Assembly (NCBI GenBank): GCA_032690845.1
Contig: CM064424.1
Coordinates: 47,195,511-47,259,510 of the forward strand
Reading direction: 5' to 3'
DNA length: 64,000 bases
From: Eleusine coracana subsp. coracana
Lineage: Eukaryota > Streptophyta > Magnoliopsida > Poales > Poaceae
Shown here: positions 35,501-46,200 of the stretch, one piece after another
How positions within the stretch are numbered: position 1 is the stretch's first letter
Layout: the number at the start of each line of letters is the position of its first letter
Made by a program: the position numbers and the translations under genes
Notes under the pieces: model-generated
The model's input: the letters and a program-made list of their open reading frames with translations, nothing else
Told to the model about the DNA's origin: nothing
Database searches by the model: none

Positions 35501-38265
35501 AAGGGTATTATTTGGAAAACATGTCATTTGTTTCAGCGAAAGGGCCTTCAGCGTAGTGGTTAGGGCTTTTGAGTAGCACCTCTTAGATTTCAGGTTCAAT
35601 CTCCAAAGGGAACGAATTATGACCTGGGTTAAAAAAATCCTCTCGTCTCTCCGTAATCTCAAAGCACGAGTTAAGGCCCGGTCCGGTCGCGGGTAACGGT
35701 GCTAAGCGCCGGCCCAGCTCTCACAGGGATCACGTGGTCCTCGTGTAAGGGACAGAGAGGAGTTCAGAGGTTTTCTTGATCTGTGTGAGAAGATCTTCTT
35801 TTTAATGCAATGCCTCAGGGTGATCTTACCCTTCGTGGATCGAGTTTTTTTTGTCATCTGTTTCATGAACACTAAAATAGCAACGGGGCTCATCTCTTAT
35901 CATCTAGGGATAAAATCTTAAGGAATTTAACTCCACATGTAATTCTTATTCATCAATATTAGAATATTCACCATTTTTTGAGTGCAGTCTTAATGCAATA
36001 TAACCACAAGAAGACACCAGATTCTTCTCATCTAAAAAAAACACAATTCATATGAAATGAATAAGAACCCAATTTTTTTTTACTTTTCCTTGTATTTTTT
36101 AAAGAGCATAATAAGCAAAATAATAGCTTTATCAATAACCACTACTACAATCAATGCCTTCAATAGCGGATAAAAAGGCCCTACAATATCGGACAAATAG
36201 TACGTTATTGCTTTGACGATATTGCTAGCTTCACCCAGCAAAATCGGCCACCTTAGTCCGATATTGTAGTTGCAACCGTCAACGGTGGCATATAATTTTT
36301 TCGGGTCCGGAAGCTATACATAAGTGACGAAGAGGAGGGCGCCGCTGTCCACTTCGATATCGGGCTGCTGACATCAAGAGTCCAAAAGATCAATATCGGA
36401 CGCCGCTGATATCATCCCTTGTCCAAGATTAGAGTATTGTCTACACAACAATATCGGTGCTCTCACTGATGTCATCATTGTCCGATACTATTAAATGTAG
36501 TGTAATAGTGTTTCAACCTGCCGATGTCAGCATTTGTATACTACAATAGTGTTTTTTAATATGTCCGCTATTATAGTACAAAACGAAATGCTACTAAAGG
36601 CTTCTTTTATAGTAGTGAACCGGTAGAAAGTAATTGACTCCTCCCCTGACTGTGAAACAGTATATGCATCATCAGGGAGGGGTCTTGTCAAATTATCATT
36701 TTTCTTTTGATATTGCGCCTAGTGGGAAATGCCAGCTCAATATCCATGTCTCGTGCAACTTCTTTGGCAGATTTTAATGCATTTGAGAACACGTATCTCA
36801 ATTATCTGATTTTTACCTAACCTAAGATGCATGTCATACCAATTGGCCATATTCTTAACACGCTCTGCACTAGTTTTATGCTCTTTAAGTCTAGTGTGAA
36901 TATTTGACCAATCTTTAAATCCTTCACTAGATAGCACACCTTTTGCTTGTCCTTTTCTTGATAACTTGCAATAAAAACAAAACACTCTACCAAGCTCATT
37001 GCAATATACCAACCATTCTCTGTCACGCTTCTCTCCGTTTGGTAGAACTCTGGTGTGATGTGCAACAAAAAACCTTCTAGAGAATTTATCTAGGACCTTT
37101 TTGAACAGACACGTCTCTTTTAGCATCTTTTCTTAGCTAAATGCCAATCGCTTTATGATCAGATGAATCCTAATATCTTGGATAAAAAAATATCTGACTC
37201 GAAAGGAACACCTGAATCATTATTACTTTCTGTATTAGCTGATCCACTGAAGGTAGCATCAACACCATTGGCATTCTCCCGAACTTCATCAATCTCTAAA
37301 CCATGAGGCTCCGCATCATTGGGAATAGCAGGTGCCGAATCAATTTCAGAAGTGTTAGCCTCGGCATTTCAACAGAGAGCAACTGGGCGAGGATCGATCT
37401 TTGAAGGGAGCAACAAGGTTTCCATTTTCGAAGCTTTGTCTACTTGGGCCTAATACTCTAAGCAGTCGAAATTTTGGGACCCTGTTCAGTCGCTTAGATG
37501 ACACATGCTAAGATAACTGGAGAAAATGTTCAGTGTCAATCATCTATTCAATGAAATCATGAAAACTCTCTTAAAAATATATTTAAAAGTTTTTAAAATT
37601 TCTAAAACTTGTTATACATGTAGATAACATGATGAGACATGTTCATATCAAATCAACTTCATTTAAAGTGGACAAAAATTAAAGTGCATGTAGTATTTTA
37701 TCCTTTACTTTCTCTTTCTTCGTGATTAGTTATTTTTATATATTTTCAGTGAAGTTGAATTTGGACTTAAAATTTTGTGTGCATATTTCTGACCATGTCA
37801 TTTACATGTGTACCAAATTTAGAATTTTTAAAAACTTCAAAATATGATTTTTTAAGAAGATTTTTTATGATTCCATCGAATAGATGGTTTGCACCGAATA
37901 TTTTTCTAGATAACTGTTAGTCTGACCATAGGGCATTCATTATTATGACATCCAAAACAATCTGTGGCAATGCCACTCGCTTACTATTATCTGTTTAAAA
38001 ACATTGTGAACTTTTAAGAATTGAAACATGGCTAATTAGGAACCCCAGCTTCGTCCTGGTCTTTTTCACTGACCTTCCCGACGACCGGTAATATCTCCTA
38101 GTTGCAGTTACTGAAATTTTGTGTCAATATTTATGATGCTATAACCACTTTTTGTTATTTCATTTGTGCTAATAATGTTCTTATGATATACCTTTTCCCC
38201 TTGATGAAACAGGAATTGTCACTCGCACTAATGTATTCCGGGCTGTGGAAGCCAAGAAAGCATGA
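32527..38265 (+). CDS. Twin-CBS-domain protein, copy 1 (CBSX-like, probable plastid)
   Basis: Exons 32527-32835, 32940-33122, 34836-34905, 34998-35069 and 38213-38265; GT-AG introns, 687 nt, 228 residues. The N-terminus is rich in Ser, Ala, Arg and Val, like a plastid transit peptide. A conserved linker follows (NPEGILSGEWPDNFSLLSYD). CBS 1 spans about 113-158 (MSRPVQVATP.. SGLPVVDN..CIGVVSKKD) and CBS 2 about 172-222 (EVMSSPATTL.. HRVPVVNE..VIGIVTRTNVF). Such pairs bind adenosine ligands. Arabidopsis CBSX1/2 regulate plastid thioredoxins, which is a reasonable but untested role here. Introns 2 (1.7 kb) and 4 (3.1 kb) are inflated by transposons, which might affect splicing. The coding sequence is intact. 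Paralogue at 48698-50571. Confidence 0.92.
33510..33551 (-). mobile_element. 42-bp LINE/SINE 3'-end micro-insertion
   Basis: Flanked by a perfect 15-bp duplication CAAATGCACTCTTGT (33495-33509 and 33552-33566). The insert starts ATTTTTTAGATAACAG on the plus strand, the reverse of a 3' end with a short A-tail. Intron 2 of the paralogue (near 49387) lacks it and keeps one copy of the target, so it serves as an empty site. The source is probably an extremely 5'-truncated retroelement. Confidence 0.8.
34076..34298. mobile_element. Intact Stowaway-like MITE in CBS copy 1 intron 2
   Basis: TA|CTCCCTCTGTTCGTAAATTA ... TAATTTAAGAACAGAGGGAG|TA: good terminal inverted repeats with a TA duplication, 223 bp, AT-rich and non-coding. 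Absent from the paralogue's intron 2. Confidence 0.9.
35536..35851 (+). mobile_element. tRNA-derived SINE in CBS copy 1 intron 4
   Basis: Carries RNA polymerase III-type boxes: A box TAGTGGTTAGGGC (35554-35566) and B box GGTTCAATCTCC (35593-35604). The body is 316 bp and ends in a T-run. It is flanked by a 14-bp target duplication with one mismatch, TGTCATTTGTTTCA (35522-35535) and TGTCATCTGTTTCA (35852-35865). Absent from the paralogue. Confidence 0.85.
36140..36617. mobile_element. Short non-autonomous CACTA element
   Basis: Begins CACTACTACAATCAATGCC and ends GGCTTCTTTTATAGTAGTG, with a 3-bp duplication AAC on both sides (36137-36139, 36618-36620). The interior has repeated ATATCGG/CCGATAT motifs, like the subterminal repeats of this superfamily. 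478 bp, no coding. Confidence 0.85.
36621..37484 (-). mobile_element. Truncated hAT element (copy 2), N-terminal transposase remnant
   Basis: On the minus strand the terminus CAGGGTCCCAAAATTTCGAC (near 37484) leads into the 5' region and N-terminal coding sequence of the element at 180-2092. The best frame (36737-37126) reads AHHTRVLPNGEKRDREWLVY and GFKDWSNIHTRLKEHKTSAE, against AHYTRALPNGEKCDREWLVY in copy 1. Frameshifts and stops lie further upstream. The 3' part ends next to the CACTA element, so it is either cut by it or already lost. Confidence 0.75.
37505..37921. mobile_element. Foldback MITE in CBS copy 1 intron 4
   Basis: The left arm (GAGAAAATGTTCAGTGTCAA, CATCTATTCAATGAAATCAT) pairs with the right arm near 37850-37920 (TTCCATCGAATAGATGG, CACCGAATATTTTTCTAG). 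Arms are about 70 bp around an AT-rich centre. Homology with the paralogue's intron resumes immediately to the right (GACCATAGGG). Confidence 0.6.
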
Positions 38266-38872
38266 GGGCTTGTTTTTCCTTGCCAGTGCTAGATGATGCT
38301 CTTTGTACATATCAATGAGAGTATTGTAGCTGTGTAATAGTAGTCTATCAACCTGAGTAGCCACACGGGTTAGGAATATTTTAGGATATTCATTTTATGA
38401 TGTCAATAAATGATCTTTCACCATGTCCACTATCTTAATTTTATATAGTACTACTGTAGCATATATGACATATTCTTCTAAAATAATTAACTTTACCAAA
38501 AGGTGTGTGTGTTTATTAGGATATTAATTCAACTCATTTTAGATAGTATTTAGCATACCGAAGATTTTTTCATCTCTATCCTTATTAAATAAAGTATCGG
38601 GTCCATCCATCTCAGCAATAACTCGTGGTTCAACTTGCAATCAGCTCTGCGCCTGAGGCTGCTGGTCATGTGTTAAATTCCTTGATCCCGCATTCTCCTT
38701 CATTTTTTCTCATTTTCATGTCGAATTTGCATGGGCCATTGCCTCGGGAAGGCATTGGACGAGCGTGGCATCAGACGAAACAAATTGGAGTTGCTCTTAG
38801 TCTAGCATCCCCTTTTATTTTTTTGCATTTTCACTTTTTTAGGAAGTACCGCTGAACGAGAACATTAACTTC
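38266..38872. other. 3' flank of CBS copy 1; no gene seen
   Basis: Includes the probable 3' UTR. A short open frame at 38625-38855 has no recognisable feature. Confidence 0.35.
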
Positions 38873-40058
38873 AGTTTTTTTAACAAGGATAACCCCATTT
38901 TTATAGAAAGCAAATAGGTTTGATACAATGTCAAAACGCTGAGGTTGCCAGCAAACATAACAAGCGCAATTCACTAAGATGAAAACCTATTACAGACTGT
39001 GTCAGCCAAAAGGGTATTCATCCAGTTCTCTTCTCCTCCTCTCCACCCGGTGCTCGCTCGCTGTGCCACCTCTTGAGATTCTCCAGCAACCCGTCCAGGC
39101 ATGACTGGTCGTTATCCCGCAGCAAAGGTCTCCATTTTTGCAGTAACTGAGTCACAAGGATTAAAACACGGTCAGTTGACCAAGGGAAACTCTTTTCAAT
39201 TGCTATCTTGTTTCTCGTAAGCCACACCCCAAGCTATTGCGGCAAAACAGTAAAGCTTAAAATTGTAGTTTTCTTCCCCCAATTTTAGCCAATTATCATG
39301 TAAATCGTTCATACTCATAGGTTTCCTATCCCACCCCAACGCCTCTTTGAAGCAGGTCCAGACGTAACTTGAAGGCTTACATCTGAACAAAACATGATCT
39401 GCATCTTCTGCCAATTTGCAGATTGTGTAGTTTTTGTCCCCCTTCCAAATTCTCTCTCTCCCAGGGTCGTTAATTTGATTTTAAAAGACCAACCAGAGAA
39501 AAACTTTGATCCATAAAAGAAGTTCAGATTTCTAAAGTTTGATCATTCTTTTGTTCGATACCCCTATGAAGGACAGCACTTCGTATAGGGACAAGGTTGA
39601 ATAAGATCCCGAATTGTGTAGACCCCTATCCCTTTCTTGACCCAATGAAACCCCCTGCAAGTGTTGAATTAACATGTCCCATTCATCCTTTGAATTGGTG
39701 TTCAGGTTTCTTCTCTACTAAATCTCCCAACCTCCCCTCTTTAGGAATGGCAATTCGGGGCCGAGTACCCGAAACCCGACCAGATGGGTCAGGGTATGGG
39801 TCACACTTTTTACTCGTGGGTCGCACCCGTGCCTGACCCGAAACGAGTCTGGTTCGGGGCGGTTTTTTTTTCCATCCACGGGTGCCCTGTGGGCCCTAAC
39901 AAAACAAGCCCATGAAGAATATTAGCCCATCTAGCCCACCCTAGAACCAATCTCCCCTAACCCTAACCTATTCCTCAATCCTCCCCACCCTCCCCCACTC
40001 TCCCGCCACGGCTAGCACCAGGTGCCACCCACCCCCGATGTCCTTTCTCTGATGCCAC

Positions 40059-41163
40059 CACTACAACAAAATAGGTCTTTAGCGGCGCTTAGAAAATGAA
40101 TGTAAGGGCGGTTAATAGATCACCCGCCGCTATAGTGTTTTAGATGTTTTTAACAGCAGTTTAAAACATAATCCATCGCTAATACTATTTTTTAGCGGCG
40201 GTTTATAATACGGGCTGCCGCTATAAATAATAGAAGCATTTGTAGCGGCAGCCCACAACAAAGCCTGCGGCTACTTTGATCAATCCAGCCCACGAAGCCC
40301 ATGAACTTGATTTTTTCTATATAAAGTCAACTAAACCCTAACCAGCACTCAAACCACTCCCAACTCTCTCCCCATTCCGCCCTCTGCCCCCTGCCCGCTG
40401 CCTCCTCCCCCATCTATCTCTCCACACCGCCCTCCTCTGCCCTCTGCTCATCGTCGCCTCCCCGACGACCCCTCTCCGCGCCGCCTCCTCCCCGCTCCCC
40501 GCGACCCCTCTCCGCGCCGCCCCCTCCCCGCATCGACATGCAACAGCGTCCTCGCTGGCGCTGGCGGTCGGCATCACGAGATCCGTCCCCGGAAGGCGGT
40601 GGTGGGGTGGATCCGACGCCTCCCCTTCTCGGACGGCGGCACGCGGCGGTGGGGGGGGGGGATCCGGTGCCTCACCTCTTCGGATGGCGGTGCGCGGCGG
40701 TGGTGGGGGTGGATCTGGCGCCTCCCCTCCTCTGGACAGCGGTGCATGGCGGTGGTGGGGCGGATCCAGCGCCTCCCCTCCTCGGACGGCGGCGCACGGT
40801 GGTGGTGGGGTGGATCTGGCACCTCCCCTCCTCGGACGGTGGTACGTGGCGGTGGTGGGGCGGATCCGGCGCATCTCTCCTCGGACGACAGCCTCGTGTG
40901 CGAGAGGCGGCGAGATCGGGGCACGTGGGCGTGGTTGCTCGAACAGGCCTAGATGCGGGCTCGTATGCAGGCTTTTTTTTTTGTTTTTCTGGGTATGTGG
41001 TAGCCGCCGCTACAATATAGTTTACAACGATGGGGTATTTTGCTCTTTTAAGATCCGCCGCAATTAATCTTCATTTTTAGCGGCGTTTGCACTGCGGCGA
41101 GTTGGTTGGCCCGCCGCTATAGTGCATATTGGCCTGCTGCTACAGTATGTATATGTGGTAGTG
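40059..41163. mobile_element. Non-autonomous CACTA element nested in the hAT-like element
   Basis: Starts CACTACAACAAAATAGG and ends TATATGTGGTAGTG, with a CAC target duplication on both sides. Subterminal AGCGGCGG/CCGCCGCT repeats lie near each end, as expected for CACTA ends. The centre is a GC-rich minisatellite. No transposase. Confidence 0.85.
40590..40905 (+). repeat. 51-bp minisatellite, six units
   Basis: The GGATC landmark falls at 40609, 40660, 40711, 40762, 40812 and 40862, so spacings are 51, 51, 51, 50 and 50. The unit contains GGCGGTGGTGGGG, CGCCTCCCCTCCTCGGACGG. A 51-bp period keeps all three frames open, which explains the long overlapping open frames on both strands. These are unlikely to be genes. 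Confidence 0.9.
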
Positions 41164-42057
41164 CACACGCCGCCGTTGATGGCTTGACGCCACCCGCCCC
41201 CACCCCCGGCCACCTCCGCACACCGCTGCGTCGCCCATCGCCGTGCTACCCACCGCCTAGTGCCGCGGCCACGGCCTACTGCGAGTTTGCGACTACGGGT
41301 GACAGTGAGAGACTGAGAGGCCATGCCACCCATGAGTCACGCCATCGCTCGCTCCCCGCGCCAGTCGTGGTGCCGCCGCTTGCTGAAGGCTCTACCACCG
41401 CCACCCTTTGCCCTTCGGTGAGGAGTATCAGTCGCACCCGTGGGCGACCCAAAACCCGCCCATCACCTGACGGGCGCGGGTGCCATTTTCCACTCGTGGG
41501 TGCGGGTGCAGATGCTATTTTTCATCCGTAGCCTTTCTCTACGCGGGTGGCGCTTTGCTCTACCCGCCCCGTTGCCATCCTTACCCTTCTTCCAGTAGTC
41601 AGCCACCAAGCATTTTTTTTGTCATAGCATATTTTGTAATGGATATATAATTTTGAGTGGAGCATCCTCTAACCACGTGTCCTCCCTGAAAAATGTTTCC
41701 TCGCCATTGCAAACTTTGAAGATTGCTCCAATGCCAAATAAATGTTTGACCTTGTGTAATCCCTTCCAGAATTGTGATGCTCCCTCTGGTCTTGTCTGAA
41801 ATTTTTTTTTGTCGTGCATGTATTTTAAGAAGACTAATGCAGAGGTCATCCTCTTCACTATTATATAACTTCCAGATCCATTTAAACCCTTTACCTTTGA
41901 TTTAGGGTTTCTTTTCCTCCGGGCGGGGGCGACGCTTTCGGAGTCCACCAATTTCCACCACAAAACTATCCTGATCTACGTCTGAATCTTGGTGTTCTAG
42001 CCAAATTCACGTAGCAGTTCATCGGTTCTCATCTCCTAACCCAGAGCTCACGGTTGC

Positions 42058-43242
42058 ATGGCGGGTACTCAGGGAGAGAAGGGGAAGGCGACGGCGGCGG
42101 AAGCGATGGGATCTGAACCATCGATTGAGGAGAGATTGAAAGGTTTGAAGCTGATGGGTGAAGAAGAAAAGGAACTCGATTTCTTTGAGGAGATCGAGGA
42201 TCTGGTAAAGGAGGCGCGATGGATGGTCTTGTTTAGGGTTGAGACGACAAAGCCGTTCAGCCATGCGGCGCTGCTGAACGCCATGCGCACTGCCTGGGCG
42301 GCCGCAAAGACTGTCACCTTCAAAGTCAAGGCGGACAATTTGTTCCTTGCCCATTTTCATTGGCCGGGGGACTGGTTGAGGGTTATGGAAGGGGGTCCAT
42401 GGCTCTCCCGCGGAGCTCCAGTGGTAATGGCGGAGTATGACGGACTGTCAAACATCCATGAGTATAAGTTGAACAAGATCCCTGTTTGGACACGTATCCA
42501 GGGGATCCCTGAAGCCCTGATGAAAAAGAAAGAGATAGCTGAAAAGATCGCTCGGAAGGTGGGGGAACCGCCTATTACTGTCATTGCTAACGAAGGGAAG
42601 ATAAATCCTACACCGTATCTTAGAGCCAGAGTGTTCCTCGATCTTGAGAAACCTTTGGTTCGGATGGTGCCTATTACTTTGAAGGAGAAGATGAAGTGTT
42701 TAGTCCAGTATGAAAAGCTACCCATGTTTTGCTCAGTTTGTGGCATTGTTGGCCATGAAATGACAGAATGTGGAGACGGAACCCACGAAGCATCAAAGTG
42801 TGAATGGGGTGATTGGCTGTTGGTCAATTTCTCGACATCAATCTATGGGAGAGGAGCTGGTAGAGGAGGAGGAACCAGAGATGGGACTGCTAACCGGGGG
42901 AGAGGCAGAGGCCGGAGAGCAAACAACACTTCTGAAGAAGACTATACGGATGAATCGAATGGTGAATACGATGAACTTCAGAAGTCCATTGTTGTGCAGC
43001 GCAAGCGGACTGGGAGGGGAGATAACACCGTTGCTGATCCCACTGATGTAGGCGCTACCTCGTCAGCGGGAGTTGTGGCGGGAACGGTGATGCTGCTAGA
43101 GAAGAACAACTCTACTCAAGAGTTGAGCCCGCAGAATACACAGGAGAAGAAGAGACAGAAGAAGCAGGGTGAAGGAGACAATGTGGCAAAACAACTCAAT
43201 ATATCGGCGTCCCTCAAGGAGGGGGACGACCGGAAGCAATGA
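42058..43242 (+). CDS. LINE ORF1: DUF4283 / zinc-knuckle nucleic-acid-binding protein
   Basis: 394 residues, fully open. An N-terminal acidic and basic region is followed by a DUF4283-type domain (about residues 55-170; MVLFRVETTKPF, LAHFHWPGDWLRVMEGGPWL, WTRIQGIPE). Next is a CCHC knuckle, CSVCGIVGHEMTEC (about 223-236), then a Gly/Arg-rich segment (GRGAGRGGG, RGRGRGRR) and a charged tail. By analogy it coats the LINE RNA. Its stop TGA overlaps the ORF2 start in ATGA. It appears intact although ORF2 is broken. Confidence 0.9.
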   Translation: MAGTQGEKGKATAAEAMGSEPSIEERLKGLKLMGEEEKELDFFEEIEDLVKEARWMVLFRVETTKPFSHAALLNAMRTAWAAAKTVTFKVKADNLFLAHFHWPGDWLRVMEGGPWLSRGAPVVMAEYDGLSNIHEYKLNKIPVWTRIQGIPEALMKKKEIAEKIARKVGEPPITVIANEGKINPTPYLRARVFLDLEKPLVRMVPITLKEKMKCLVQYEKLPMFCSVCGIVGHEMTECGDGTHEASKCEWGDWLLVNFSTSIYGRGAGRGGGTRDGTANRGRGRGRRANNTSEEDYTDESNGEYDELQKSIVVQRKRTGRGDNTVADPTDVGATSSAGVVAGTVMLLEKNNSTQELSPQNTQEKKRQKKQGEGDNVAKQLNISASLKEGDDRKQ

Positions 43243-46200
43243 AACTTGTAGCTTGGAACTACCGGGGGCTGAACAGTGCCCCGGTAGTTCGATCGCTGCT
43301 GGAGGTCCAGAAGCGGTTGAGACCGGATATGTTGTTTCTGTCTGAAACACATCTGGCTAAGGCGAAGGCAAAAAAGTTGAGAAGACGAGCGGGTTTCGAT
43401 CGCTTGCTCATTCATGAGAGCGACGATCGAAGTGGGGGTTTGTTGATGATGTAGCGGGATGACATTGATGTTAGGGAGCAGGGAATTGCAAAGAACTACA
43501 TTGATGTCATTATTGATGATGGTGTGAAGTGGCGGCTCATAGGTGTGTACTGTGAGCCGGGTTGGAATCAGAAAGGTGTAACATGGGATACTTTGCGCTC
43601 CATCAAAGGCAATGGCAATATTCCATGGCTGGCGTTTGGGGATTTTAATGAGATCCTGTTTAATTATGAGAAAGAAGGTGGTAGAGCTAGAACTCAAAGA
43701 CAGTTGCAGGCATTTCATGATGCCCTCTCGGACTGCCAGCTAACCGATATGGGCTATGTTGGTGACTTATTCACATGGCAAAGAGGGAAGATAAGGGAGA
43801 GGCTCGATCGCGGTGTTACCAATTCGCTGTGGTCTGACTTGTTCCCTAATGCAAGATTAATTAATAGTGAGATGATTAGATCCGACCACCGCCCTATCCT
43901 GGTTGATACTGATTATCTGGGTAATACTCATAGTGATGGCGAAAACAAGAAAAGATTTGAAGTACGCTGGCTCCAGGAGGACACGGTGGAGGAAATAGTG
44001 AAATATGCATGGGCTCGTGCATGCGCAAGGGGCGAGGGGCCCAGTTTCATGCAAAAAGTGGCTGCCGTACACGAGGACATGCATGTGTGGGATAAGCAAG
44101 TGCTAAAGAGGCCGATGAAACACATTAATGATATAAAGAAAGACCTGGAGAGGCTACGTCGAGCACCAATGACGGATGCCAATATTGATTCGCAGAAGGA
44201 GTTGATGCTGCGACTTGAACTGATTCTAGAACAAGAGGAAGTTCATTGGGTCCAGCGAGCACGTGCCAACTGGCTTAAGTATGGAGATAGAAACACAGGC
44301 TTCTTTCAGCAATATGCTACAAAGCGAAAGAAGGAAAATACAATAAAAGGCTTGCTGGACATTAATGGCGTGATGCAGGAAGATAGAGGAGCGATGTGCT
44401 CTCTGGTTCATGATTACTTTGCACATCTATTTACGTCCGAAGTCGGGGCTCCTGATCCAGCAATTTTTGCGGATGTCCAGAGGAAGGTGACGGATGAAAA
44501 TGAATAGGGATCTCATGGCTACGTTCACATATGAGGAAGTAAAAAAGGCGTTGTTCCAAATTGGAGATTTAAATGCACCAGGGCCTGACGGTATGCATGC
44601 TATTTTCTATAAGACCTACTGGGAACTGTCGGGTGACAATCTTGTAAAGGAAGTCCTGGAGGCAGTCAATGCAGCTATAATCTCTACAATCTATTAATTG
44701 AGGTACGGTCATCCACTTCGTGTCCACAAAGTTAGAGATTGAATCCAAATCGGTTTCGTACCTTCTATATCAAATACCAAATTTTAAAAATCATAACTTC
44801 CACATCCGGAGCTCAAATGAGGCAAACTCGGACTCTATCTTGTAGATCTTGAAAAGTTCTACAACTTTGGTATTCAATAGAAGTTCAGATCCCGCAGTTT
44901 TGATTTCCAAATATACGATGAAAAAATATTTATTCTGATTTGGACTCCTTTGCGCAGGTTTCTATACGGGGCCCATATCTCCTAGCTCCGTAGTCTAAAT
45001 AATATGATCCATATATATCTCGAAAAGGTATCAATGAAATCCACAAGTTTTGTGTTTTAACTTTTTCCATTAGAGCAAATATTCAATTTCAAAATCGCGT
45101 TGCAATACAGTGCTATTTGTGGACTCCGTGAATTAATTTTTCCTTCCGGATAAAGCTTCTAGAATATGATAAATAATAGTGATAAAATTGTTACTTTTGA
45201 CATATAAAATGATATACTAAGAAGCACCAACAGTAATATAAATATAATATTTCATATAAAAATGTTAATAATATTATATATATCTAATAATTATATTGTG
45301 TAAATAATTTATATTTAAATTATAAAGAGTGTTTTGTTTTTTAAAGTCCGTAGCAACGCACAGACATTTTGCTAGTACCAGAGAAGTGGAATAATACCAC
45401 AATTGTGATGATCCCTAAAGTAAAGAATCCAATAATGGTTTCGCAATTTCGACCCATCAGTCTCTGCAACGTTGTGTATAAGGTAATATCTAAGATGCTT
45501 GAAAATAGACTGAAGATTATTTTACCTGATATCATAAGTGACCATCAAAGCGCTTTTGTGTCGGGTCGCTTGATTACTGACAATATATTATTGGCTTATG
45601 AGAGTATGCATGCTATTAAGAATAAGAAAGGCAAGAAGGATCTGTGTGCGGTCAATTGGATATGCACAAAGCGTATGATATAAGAGTCGAATGGGTGTTT
45701 TTAGAATCAGTGATGCTCAAGCTGGGTTTCAGTCAGAGATGGGTTGATATTATTATGGCTTGTGTTACTTCGGTCAGGTACAGTGTTCGTTTCAACTTGA
45801 TGGAGACCAAAGTGATTAATCCGACTCGGGGGTTACGACAAGGGGACCCGCTGTCCCCCTATCTATTTCTAATGGTGGCCGAGGGCCTGTCCAGTTTGAT
45901 ACGAGGGGCAGAAGAGAGAAATGAACTAGAGGGAGTGCGAGTATGTCGAGAGGCGCCTATCGTCTCTCACCTCCTATTTGTAGATGATTCCCTGCTTCTC
46001 ATGCAGGCAAATAAGAGGAATACAGAGAAACTGAAGCAAGTACTCAATGATTATTGTGCTAACTCTGGATAAATGGTGAGTGATGCAAAATTGAGCATAT
46101 TTTTCAGTCCTAATACTGTTGTGGAAACAAAGGGTGAAATATGCGAAGCTCTGAATATTATGATGGAAGCATTAAATGACAAGTACCTAGGTTTGCCGGC

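Larger units (their letters stand above)
39742..41583. mobile_element. Non-autonomous hAT-like element
   Basis: The left end TAGGAATGGCAATTCGGGGC and the reversed right end TAAGGATGGCAACGGGGCGG are imperfect inverted repeats. They are flanked by 8-bp targets CCCCTCTT and CCCTTCTT (one mismatch). GC-rich subterminal repeats such as CACGGGTGC/GCACCCGTG occur at both sides. It interrupts the old LINE, whose frame continues on either side. It contains the CACTA element at 40059-41163. Confidence 0.75.

Noticed and set aside
35536..35620. tRNA gene
   Set aside because: A and B boxes are present, but no cloverleaf forms around them, and the 316-bp body with target duplications marks a SINE.
40338..41067. 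Several overlapping open frames on both strands, Gly/Trp- or Pro-rich
   Set aside because: All are produced by the 51-bp minisatellite in a CACTA element.
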